Shown here one piece after another: positions 1 through 5,156 of a stretch of DNA of 8,443 nucleotides. A program made the translations under genes and the position numbers. The notes beneath the pieces are model-generated. The model was given only the letters and a program-made list of their open reading frames with translations, made no database searches and had not been told where the DNA came from. The first letter of the stretch is position 1. Every line of letters begins with the position of its first letter. The stretch is from Ignavibacteriaceae bacterium (GTDB taxonomy: Bacteria > Bacteroidota > Ignavibacteria > Ignavibacteriales > Ignavibacteriaceae). Location of the stretch: assembly GCA_022865965.1 (NCBI GenBank), contig JALHTS010000026.1, forward strand, positions 1 through 8,443. Reading direction: 5' to 3'.

Positions 1-615
1 ATCTGTTACACCTGTATTTTCGCTGATGTAAAGAACAGAATCCCAGGTTGTCCCGTAATCCGTAGATTTATATAAACCGCGTTCACCGCCGGGACCCCAA
101 AGAGGACCTTGTGATGCAGCATAAATTATTTTTGAGTCACGGGGATCTATTAATATTTTTGCGATATGTTCAGATTTTTTCAACCCGATATTTTTAAAAC
201 TTTTTCCGCCGTCTTCAGATCGATAAACACCATCGCCCCAGGAAACGCTTCGCTGACTATTATTTTCACCGGTGCCTATATAAACAACATGCGGATTATT
301 TGGATCGAGTGTTGCACATCCAATTGAGTGCGAGCCATATTTATCAAATATAGATTCCCACGTTGTTCCTGAGTTTATTGTCTTCCAAACATTTCCACAC
401 GCTACCGCCACATAATATTCATGAGTGTTATTCGGGTTAACTGCAAAATCTGTTACTCTACCGGATGTTACTGCCGGTCCGATTGAACGGAATTTTAATC
501 CATTAAAAGTAGAAGACTTATATGGATTTTTATCTTCCAGACTGTCTTTATCCTGTGCAACAATAATTAAGGAAAATAGTGATAACAAAAAGAATATGTG
601 AATGCCGGACTTCAT
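1..615 (-). CDS. Secreted Asp-box / VPS10-like beta-propeller protein (3' end outside window)
   Basis: This is the first 205 residues of an open frame that runs off the left edge with no stop. ATG at 615 is preceded by GGAG (621-624, 5-base gap). Residues 1-20 form a signal peptide (one K, then a hydrophobic stretch ending IIVA, with likely cleavage before QDKDS), so the protein is exported. The mature part has evenly spaced Asp-box-like motifs: INSGTTW (about 80-86), SEDGGKSF (133-140) and STDYGTTW (184-191). These alternate with strands such as VWKTI, VYRS and LYKS, plus LDPNNPHVVYIGTGE. That pattern is typical of the sortilin/VPS10 or BNR-repeat proteins, often labelled glycosyl hydrolase and about 1000 residues long, that are abundant in Bacteroidota and Ignavibacteria. 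The fold is clear. Any enzymatic activity is unproven, since such propellers are often binding proteins. Confidence 0.85.
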   Translation of the reverse strand, partial: MKSGIHIFFLLSLFSLIIVAQDKDSLEDKNPYKSSTFNGLKFRSIGPAVTSGRVTDFAVNPNNTHEYYVAVACGNVWKTINSGTTWESIFDKYGSHSIGCATLDPNNPHVVYIGTGENNSQRSVSWGDGVYRSEDGGKSFKNIGLKKSEHIAKILIDPRDSKIIYAASQGPLWGPGGERGLYKSTDYGTTWDSVLYISENTGVTD

Positions 616-652
616 AAATGCTCCGTGTAGTTTGTTTAGAGTGAAGTTTTAA

Positions 653-680
653 TATAAAATTTTATAATTGCTATAAAATT
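653..680. repeat. Triple TATAAAATT motif with overlapping inverted repeats
   Basis: The 9-mer TATAAAATT occurs at 653-661 and 672-680, and on the opposite strand at 658-666. The first two overlap to make a perfect 14-base palindrome (653-666). The last two form a 9-bp stem with a 5-base loop (658-680). It lies 38 bases upstream of the secreted-protein start (615, minus). The position would suit a promoter or operator, but base composition alone makes AT palindromes common, so its function is unknown. Confidence 0.3.
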
Positions 681-777
681 AGAGATTTGAGTTTTTTAAA
701 CCAATCAAAAAAAGAGGTTATGTTTAATCCATACCAGTTTTTCTTTATTTTTATGCAATCAATTAGGAGTAATTCTG

Positions 778-932
778 ATGTCATTCGATACAGCGTTTAA
801 TGCAGTTGCCGACCTTGTTAACGACTTCAAAGAAAATGCCCCACACTTGATAAACAGATAGATGAGCTTGTTTATGAGCTTTATGACTTAACGGAAGATG
901 AGATTAAGATTGTTGAGGAGAGTGTTAAGTAA
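778..932 (+). pseudogene. Internal-deletion relic of a type IIG (Eco57I-like) restriction-modification gene
   Basis: ATG at 778 has a good ribosome binding site (AGGAG, 765-769) and reads MSFDTAFNAVADLVNDFKEN before reaching TAG at 859-861, 27 codons in all. From about 846, in another frame, the sequence reads LDKQIDELVYELYDLTEDEI and ends KIVEESVK with TAA at 930-932. From my knowledge of the family, the first piece resembles the extreme N-terminus of type IIG restriction-methylation enzymes (the helix before the RxDFIDKFFIALGWD segment). The second piece is a close match to their usual C-terminal tail (IDxLVYELYGLTEEEIKIVE). Everything between, normally around a thousand codons with nuclease, methyltransferase and specificity domains, is missing. 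The join lies near 842-850. The tail assignment is strong; the head assignment is moderate. No active product is expected beyond a possible 27-residue peptide. Confidence 0.65.
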
Positions 933-936
933 AACA

Positions 937-1059
937 AACCTCACCCCTGCCCCTCTCCTTATAAAGGAGAGGGGTTTTAAAATTTTACTTTCCTTGTAAA
1001 GGAGAAGAGTTCTTAATATTTCCCTCTCCTTACTAAGGAGAGGGATTAAGGGAGAGGTT
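937..1059. repeat. Array of three CCCTCTCC...GGAGAGGG hairpins with inverted ends
   Basis: Three palindromic units follow one another. Unit 1 (950-974) is a perfect 11-bp stem (CCCCTCTCCTT / AAGGAGAGGGG) with loop ATA. Unit 2 (about 988-1007) is a decayed copy around TTTCCTTGTAAAGGAGAAG. Unit 3 (1022-1044) is a perfect 10-bp stem with loop ACT. The whole block is bounded by AACCTCACCC (937-946) and GGGAGAGGTT (1050-1059), which are inverted copies differing at one position. It fills the gap between the R-M relic and the DUF559 gene. Its repeated modular structure suggests an interspersed, REP-like repeat family. Unit 1 followed by TTTT could also act as a weak terminator. Family membership is from recall; only the three units here are seen directly. 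Confidence 0.85.
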
Positions 1060-1070
1060 AAAGAGGAACT

Positions 1071-1277
1071 ATGACGAAACATTATAACAAAGAAACAGAA
1101 AAAGAAACAAGAAGACATCTTCGCAAGGAACAAACTTACTGTGAAAAAATTGTCTGGATGTTTTTACGTAATCGTCAAATGCTTGGTTATAAATTCAGAA
1201 GGCAGTATTCTATTGACAAATATGTCATTGATTTCTACTGCCCCGAATTAAAACTTATATTCTTAACTTTGCATTAA
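1071..1277 (+). pseudogene. DUF559-family endonuclease, C-terminally truncated
   Basis: ATG at 1071 follows AGAGG (1062-1066) and gives 68 residues. Residues 1-62 contain the hallmark DUF559 sequence: ETRRHLRKEQTYCEKIVWMF, LRNRQMLGYKFRRQYSIDKY and VIDFYCPELKL. DUF559 proteins are small Vsr-like nucleases of the PD-(D/E)xK fold, usually about 115-130 residues. Here D54 of VIDFY is present, but the following strand (family form AIELDGxxH) and the C-terminal half are missing, replaced after ELKL by IFLTLH and a stop. The replaced part coincides with what looks like the native promoter of the next gene, so the break lies near 1253. Nuclease activity is unlikely. It could still be translated as a small DNA-binding remnant, but I treat it as a pseudogene. 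Confidence 0.8.
1264..1271 (+). promoter_or_regulatory. Candidate Bacteroidota-type -7 element (TAnnTTTG) for the SDR gene
   Basis: TAACTTTG exactly matches the TAnnTTTG -7 consensus used by Bacteroidota primary sigma factors, and a sigma factor of that type is encoded at 4180-5040. It lies 26 bases before the SDR start, which would give a leader of only about a dozen bases containing the AAAGGAG site. I do not see a convincing TTG -33 element at the usual 19-21-base spacing, so this rests on one half-site. Confidence 0.35.
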
Positions 1278-1289
1278 AAAGGAGATATG

Positions 1290-1994
1290 ATGAACATTAA
1301 AGACTCGACTTTTCTTGTAACCGGCGGAAGTGCTGGAATCGGTAAAGCGACGGCAAAACTTTTGGTAGAAAAAGGCGGAAGTGTTGCCATAACCGGAAGA
1401 GATAAATTAAAACTTGAAACAGCAGCTAAAGAAATCGGGGCTTATCCAATTCACGCCGATACAGCAATTGAAAGCGATGTGAAAAAAACTTATGAAATGT
1501 TTTTGAAAGAATTTAGTAAGTTGGATTGTTTGATAAACAACGCAGGAATAGGCGGCGGATGGAGTGAAATCACGCAACTCGAAATGAAAGTATTTCATGA
1601 TGTTTATTCGGTAAATGTTTTTGGAGCCGCAATGATGGCAAATGAAGCTGCAAAGATATTTAAAAAACAAAACCGCGGTAACATTGTAAACATTGCATCA
1701 ACAGCAGGAACGAAAGGTTTTGCAAACGGAACTGTTTACGCATCATCCAAATTTGCTTTGCGTGGAATGACTCAATGCTGGCAGGCAGAATTAAGAAAAT
1801 ACAATGTGCGTGTAATTCTTGTTAATCCAAGCGAGGTTACAACTGCTTTTGGTAATGAAGAAAGAAAAGAAAGACCGGAAATAAAGAATAAGTTAAGACC
1901 AATAGAAATTGCACACACTATTGTATCCGCTTTGGAAATGGACGACCGCGGATTTATTCCCGAAGTTACTGTTTGGGCGACAAATCCTTTTTAA
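1290..1994 (+). CDS. SDR-family NAD(P)-dependent oxidoreductase
   Basis: This is a complete classical short-chain dehydrogenase/reductase of 234 residues, near the usual 240-250. With the start at 1290, the visible motifs are the cofactor loop TGGSAGIG (11-18), NNAG (83-86), N109, catalytic S137 in NIASTAG, and Y150-x3-K154 in YASSK. NPSEV (179-183) replaces the more usual NPG. TGR at 35-37 after beta-2 favours NADP(H), by family rule. The substrate cannot be read from sequence; the C-terminal PEVTVWATNPF tail recalls 3-ketoacyl-reductase or sepiapterin-reductase-like SDRs of Bacteroidota. ATG also occurs at 1287, but AAAGGAG (1278-1284) is only 2 bases from it and 5 from 1290, so I chose the second. 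The gene seems to have its own promoter. It is separated from the Nudix gene by a repeat, so it need not share that transcript. Confidence 0.93.
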   Translation: MNIKDSTFLVTGGSAGIGKATAKLLVEKGGSVAITGRDKLKLETAAKEIGAYPIHADTAIESDVKKTYEMFLKEFSKLDCLINNAGIGGGWSEITQLEMKVFHDVYSVNVFGAAMMANEAAKIFKKQNRGNIVNIASTAGTKGFANGTVYASSKFALRGMTQCWQAELRKYNVRVILVNPSEVTTAFGNEERKERPEIKNKLRPIEIAHTIVSALEMDDRGFIPEVTVWATNPF

Positions 1995-2002
1995 TTTAAA
2001 GA

Positions 2003-2072
2003 TGTCATTCCCGCGAAAGCGGGAATCAATTTGTAAAAGTAATTTAAATTCCGGCTCAGGGCCAGAATGACA
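2003..2072. repeat. TGTCATTC-bounded interspersed repeat with two hairpins
   Basis: The unit is bounded by TGTCATTC (2003-2010) and its exact inverse GAATGACA (2065-2072). Inside are a perfect 8-bp stem, ATTCCCGC/GCGGGAAT, closing a GAAA loop (2007-2026), and a weaker stem around ATTCCGGC...GGCCAGAAT with one mismatch (2048-2068). This architecture matches the TGTCATTCCCGCG repeats scattered between genes in many bacterial genomes. It occupies nearly the whole gap between the SDR and Nudix genes and ends 11 bases before the Nudix ATG, so it would be part of that gene's leader if transcribed from upstream. Confidence 0.8.
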
Positions 2073-2083
2073 AGAAAAAATTG

Positions 2084-2713
2084 ATGATGGAAGAAAAAAC
2101 AACTAAATGGCTTAAGATAGCAAGAGAGATTCAGCAACTAGCACAAACCGGACTTGCCTTTGCAGTTACAGATTATGAGAAAGACAGATATAAAAGATTA
2201 ACAGAATTAACCTCAGAAATTATCGAGCATCACACTCAACTTGAAAAGGAATCTGTACAAAAAGTTTTAATGAAGCATCCCGGTTACGCTACGCCTAAAA
2301 TTGATGTGCGGGCTGCGGTAATTAAAGACAACAAACTTTTACTCGTTCAGGAAGGCACCGACGAACGATGGGCAATGCCCGGCGGCTGGGCTGATGTTGG
2401 GGATATTCCTTCTGAAGTTGCAATCAGAGAAACGCATGAGGAAAGCGGATTTGTTGTAAAACCGATAAAAGTTATCGGTGTTTTTGATGCAAATCGTGTT
2501 GAAGGAGAGTTAGAGTTCTTTCATGCATTCAAAATAATTTTTCTTTGTGAGCTGATTAGCGGAGAAGCTCAAACGAGCAGTGAAACTCTTGACGTTCAGT
2601 TTTTTTCTTTGGATGATCTTCCGCCGCTCTCACTTTATAGAACAAACACAAAACATATTGAAGAAATAAAACTTCATTTAAATGATCCGGGCAGAAACAC
2701 ATATTTTGATTAA
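2084..2713 (+). CDS. Nudix hydrolase with Nudix_N domain (ADP-ribose / CDP-choline pyrophosphatase-like)
   Basis: The protein has 209 residues. Residues 6-60 (TKWLKIAREIQQLAQTGLAF onward, with RYKRLTELTSEII) are the helical N-terminal dimerisation domain called Nudix_N. Residues 74-205 are the catalytic Nudix domain. The Nudix box spans 101-123 (G101...RETHEESGF) with the metal-binding R115-E116, E119 and E120 all present; the first glutamate of the consensus is D107, a mild change. Proteins with this two-domain layout hydrolyse ADP-ribose, CDP-choline or related nucleotide diphosphates in the cytoplasm; the exact substrate is unknown here. Starts at TTG 2081, ATG 2084 and ATG 2087 are in frame with no real ribosome binding site before any of them. 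I chose the first ATG. A repeat ends 11 bases upstream, and the next gene begins 3 bases after the stop. Confidence 0.9.
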   Translation: MMEEKTTKWLKIAREIQQLAQTGLAFAVTDYEKDRYKRLTELTSEIIEHHTQLEKESVQKVLMKHPGYATPKIDVRAAVIKDNKLLLVQEGTDERWAMPGGWADVGDIPSEVAIRETHEESGFVVKPIKVIGVFDANRVEGELEFFHAFKIIFLCELISGEAQTSSETLDVQFFSLDDLPPLSLYRTNTKHIEEIKLHLNDPGRNTYFD

Positions 2714-2716
2714 TTT

Positions 2717-3082
2717 ATGGGAAGCATTAGAGATTTAAAATATACTACGGCGCACTCTGAAATTTGGGCTGGAGTTGACGCAGAAAAAATTGGTAATATC
2801 GGCAGGGTAAGAGTTCATGCTAGACGAGGCTGCTGGATTGCAATTGGTTTCTGGTTAGAATTTCATCCTGAAAAGGATTGGGGTGAATCCGCAATTAGTT
2901 ATTTAAAATTTGCAAGGGATGATGAAGAATTGCCGGAAGAGATCAGAAATGCGGCATCACGTCTAACTGAAAAAGTAAATCTAAACTTTAGCGTAAGCCA
3001 TAATATTGATCCGCTTGAAGATGCAGAAAAAATTATTGAATATTTTTTAGACAAGAAAAATCTGATGGACAGAAGAAAATAA
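2717..3082 (+). CDS. Hypothetical protein, 121 residues
   Basis: I do not recognise this family. The product is soluble, with no signal peptide or membrane segment. Residues about 13-50 look beta-rich (SEIWAGVDAEKIGNIGRVRV, then GCWIAIGFWLEFHP) with four tryptophans in the protein. The rest looks helical and acidic, with EELPEEIRNAASRLTEKV and DAEKIIEYFLDKKNLMDRRK. ATG lies 3 bases after the Nudix stop with no visible ribosome binding site, so translation probably depends on coupling to the Nudix gene. That placement argues that it is real and functionally linked to it. Composition resembles its neighbours. A ligand-binding or Nudix-partner role is only a guess. Confidence 0.7.
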   Translation: MGSIRDLKYTTAHSEIWAGVDAEKIGNIGRVRVHARRGCWIAIGFWLEFHPEKDWGESAISYLKFARDDEELPEEIRNAASRLTEKVNLNFSVSHNIDPLEDAEKIIEYFLDKKNLMDRRK

Positions 3083-3083
3083 A

Positions 3084-3185
3084 ATGAAAGAAAACACCGG
3101 GCTGAACAAAAAAGATCTTGAGATAATTCTCTGCTTTCTTGAAAACTTCAAAATAAAAGATAAAATAACTTATAAAAGAATCTAA
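3084..3185 (+). CDS. Small ORF, 33 residues; possible relic of a nucleotidyltransferase gene
   Basis: ATG begins 1 base after the stop of the 121-residue gene, and TAA falls 2 bases before the TPR lipoprotein start, so it fills the gap almost exactly. The peptide starts MKENTGLNKKDLEIILCFLE, followed by NFKIKDKITYKRI: a charged amphipathic helix then a basic tail. The GLxxKDLxxIL pattern recalls the first helix of small MNT-type nucleotidyltransferases, which would continue into a GSRAKG motif that is absent here. That resemblance is weak. It may instead be a genuine small protein, or a coding bridge that carries ribosomes from one gene to the next. No clear ribosome binding site is visible. 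Confidence 0.4.
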   Translation: MKENTGLNKKDLEIILCFLENFKIKDKITYKRI

Positions 3186-3187
3186 AA

Positions 3188-4114
3188 ATGTTTAAATGCT
3201 ATTCTACATTTGTATTTGTTTTTATTGTTGCCGGTTGTGCTTCATTAAAAAATCCCGATCTGGATCTTGCTGATGATGCATTGAGTAATGGTAGTTATCA
3301 AACTGCTGTACATTATGCCAACAGTATACTGCAAAGCGATTCATTAAATGCCGAAGCATTTATAATAAGAGGCAAAGCTTACAGCAAATTAAATGAAACA
3401 GAAAATGCTCTGCGTGATTTCCATTCGGCTGTAGCCATTCAACCGGGATTTGAAGCTTATTACAACAGGGGATTAGAATATTTGAAGAATGAATCGTGGT
3501 TATTAGCAAGTGAAGATTTTGATTGCGCCATCTCATTTGATCAAACTAACAGCGAAGCTTATTTCACACGTGCCTATACAAAATATCTCTTAGATGATCA
3601 GGATGGTGCAATAAAAGATTATAAAAAAGTAATTGAGCTGGATTCAACTTCATTTAAATCTTACATAAATATTGGAAATGTTTTTGGATCGCTTGGTTAC
3701 GGTGATCAGGCAATTGAAAATTTTAATACAGCAATAAGTCTTCAGCCGAATAATCCCGATGGTTATTTTAATCGTGGTAATCAAAAACTTATTATGGATG
3801 ACCTTGAAGGCGGAATAAAGGATTTAGAGCAGTCACTGTTTATTGATAAAAGAAATGTCAATGCGCTTTTTCTTCTTGCCGAACTTAAAATAAAAGCGGG
3901 GGATAATCTCGGCGCTATTGAAATTCTCGACAGAATTTTAAGCATAGAAGAAAATCCAAAGGCATTATTTGCACGCGGAAGTATTTATTTGAAGCTTGAG
4001 GATAAGAACAAAGCGTGTAATGATTTTAACAGAGCAGGTGAATTGGGTTACTTTAATGCTTATGAAATGATAAACAAGTATTGTGCGAAGAAGAAAAAGA
4101 AAAAGAAAAAGTAA
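3188..4114 (+). CDS. TPR-repeat lipoprotein with oligolysine tail
   Basis: The protein has 308 residues. A short signal sequence ends in a lipobox, VAG|C, with Cys17 as the lipidated residue, so it should be anchored in the envelope facing the periplasm. From about 21 to 290 it is built of roughly eight tetratricopeptide repeats, with recurring A-x-x-YxxRGxxYxxL and AIxDYxKxIxLxP patterns, for example AYTKYLLDDQDGAIKDYKKV (119-138) and NIGNVFGSLGYGDQAIENFN (151-170). TPR superhelices bind other proteins; the partner is unknown. The last eight residues are all lysine, encoded by a purine-only tract, which is unusual for the family. The start lies 2 bases after a 33-codon ORF and lacks a good ribosome binding site, which suggests coupling. 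No T-rich terminator follows on this strand. Confidence 0.88.
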   Translation: MFKCYSTFVFVFIVAGCASLKNPDLDLADDALSNGSYQTAVHYANSILQSDSLNAEAFIIRGKAYSKLNETENALRDFHSAVAIQPGFEAYYNRGLEYLKNESWLLASEDFDCAISFDQTNSEAYFTRAYTKYLLDDQDGAIKDYKKVIELDSTSFKSYINIGNVFGSLGYGDQAIENFNTAISLQPNNPDGYFNRGNQKLIMDDLEGGIKDLEQSLFIDKRNVNALFLLAELKIKAGDNLGAIEILDRILSIEENPKALFARGSIYLKLEDKNKACNDFNRAGELGYFNAYEMINKYCAKKKKKKKK

Positions 4115-4129
4115 AAAAATTGGGTTTTG

Positions 4130-4160
4130 AATAATAAAAAAGCCCCGGATTGCGGGGCTT
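4130..4160 (-). terminator. Rho-independent terminator of the sigma factor gene
   Basis: AAGCCCCG (4140-4147) and CGGGGCTT (4153-4160) form a perfect 8-bp GC-rich stem with loop GATTG. Read on the minus strand, the hairpin comes 20 bases after the sigma factor stop and is followed by TTTTTATTATT (4130-4139 and beyond), a proper U-tract. On the plus strand the hairpin is followed by A residues, so it is not a good terminator for the TPR gene. Confidence 0.85.
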
Positions 4161-4179
4161 AAAAAACATCTAAAAAAAG

Positions 4180-5040
4180 TTAGCCAAGATAAGATTTCAG
4201 CTTTGTACTTCGTTTTGATTGACGAAGATTTCTTAAAGCTTTTTCTTTTATCTGTCTCACTCTTTCTCTGGTAAGATTAAATCTTTCACCAATCTCTTCC
4301 AAAGTAGCTGAATGATCACCTTCAATTCCGAAGTATAGTTTAATCACTTCGGCTTCTCTTTCAGAAAGAGTTGAAAGTACATTTGCAACTTCTTTTTTTA
4401 GAGATTCGGTCATAAGAGTATTGTCAGGTAACGGCTGTTCTTCGTTTGGAAGAATATCAACCAATGAATTCTTTCCGTCATCACCTTCTTTTAACGGCGC
4501 ATCCATAGAGACCTGACGACCTGCAATCTGAAGTGCATAAGCAACTTCATCAGCCGTCATATCAAGTATCAGGGCAAGCTCGTCTGTGGTTGGTTTCCTT
4601 TCAAACTCTTGTTCAAGATCTCTGTAAGCTTTGCTGATCTTTGTCAGGTTACCGACTCTATTCAATGGAAGTCTAACCACTCTTGACTGATCTGCAATCG
4701 CTTGCATAATAGATTGTCTTACCCACCAAACGGCGTAAGAAATAAATTTAAATCCTCTGGTTTCATCAAACCTTTCAGCGGCTTTTATCAAGCCGATGTT
4801 ACCCTCATTAATGAGGTCACCTAAAGACAAACCCTGGTTCTGGAATTGTTTTGCAACACTCACAACAAACCTGAGATTGGCTTTAATCAATTGTTCCTGG
4901 GCAAGCCTGTCGCCCTTCTTTATTCGAATGGCAAGTTCTATCTCCTGTTGCGGGACTAAGAGACTTACTTTGCCAATTTCCTGCAAATACTGATCGAGGG
5001 ATTTGCTTTCCCTGTTAGTAAATTGCTTAGTGATTTTCAA
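4180..5040 (-). CDS. rpoD: Primary sigma-70 factor, short Bacteroidota/Chlorobi type
   Basis: This 286-residue sigma factor directs RNA polymerase to housekeeping promoters. It has region 1.2 ([11 protein letters not shown], 15-25), region 2 with the core-binding [10 protein letters not shown] and [20 protein letters not shown] (55-87), the -10 recognition helix [20 protein letters not shown] (91-110), region 3 (about 131-205) and the region 4.2 helix-turn-helix [20 protein letters not shown] (246-265). Region 1.1 is absent, and the length fits the short primary sigma of Bacteroidota, Chlorobi and Ignavibacteria. The start is TTG at 5040. A TGA in frame four codons upstream excludes an earlier start, and AAGGAG (5055-5050) lies 9 bases away. 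Relatives usually begin MRQLKITKQ, so the TTG stands at that leucine. It is followed by its own terminator and lies 116 bases after the RNase gene, which leaves room for a promoter. Confidence 0.95.
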   Translation of the reverse strand: MKITKQFTNRESKSLDQYLQEIGKVSLLVPQQEIELAIRIKKGDRLAQEQLIKANLRFVVSVAKQFQNQGLSLGDLINEGNIGLIKAAERFDETRGFKFISYAVWWVRQSIMQAIADQSRVVRLPLNRVGNLTKISKAYRDLEQEFERKPTTDELALILDMTADEVAYALQIAGRQVSMDAPLKEGDDGKNSLVDILPNEEQPLPDNTLMTESLKKEVANVLSTLSEREAEVIKLYFGIEGDHSATLEEIGERFNLTRERVRQIKEKALRNLRQSKRSTKLKSYLG

Positions 5041-5156
5041 ATTGAATCACTCCTTTTTTGTTAAATAACGCGGTTTTAAATCTTTTCCGGAATTGAAACT
5101 TATAAATATAACATTCTTTGGGTTAGTAAGTAAGTTAAATTTGATCCCATTCGGAA

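Noticed and set aside
720..800. 26-codon plus-strand ORF after an AGAGG-like sequence
   Set aside because: The spacing to ATG is only 2 bases, the peptide is uninformative and it overlaps the better-supported start at 778.
937..1059. CRISPR array
   Set aside because: The units are palindromic, degenerate and separated by short AT-rich sequence of uneven length, without uniform spacers.
888..1133. Minus-strand open frame of 81 codons across the hairpin array
   Set aside because: It translates the repeat units themselves (LLSKEREI, LLYKESKI-type phrases) and overlaps the DUF559 start and R-M tail on the opposite strand, with no family resemblance.
1407..1670. Minus-strand open frame of 87 codons inside the SDR gene
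   Set aside because: It lies wholly within a gene with all SDR motifs; its peptide has no recognisable features.
1893..2102. Minus-strand open frame of 69 codons over the SDR end and the TGTCATTC repeat
   Set aside because: It includes the repeat-derived phrase IDSRFRGND, a well-known spurious translation of this repeat type.
4140..4160. The GC-rich hairpin as a terminator for the plus-strand TPR gene
   Set aside because: On the plus strand it is followed by A residues; the U-tract exists only in the minus-strand transcript.
4796..4993. Plus-strand open frame inside the sigma factor gene
   Set aside because: It is antisense to conserved region 2 and has no independent support.
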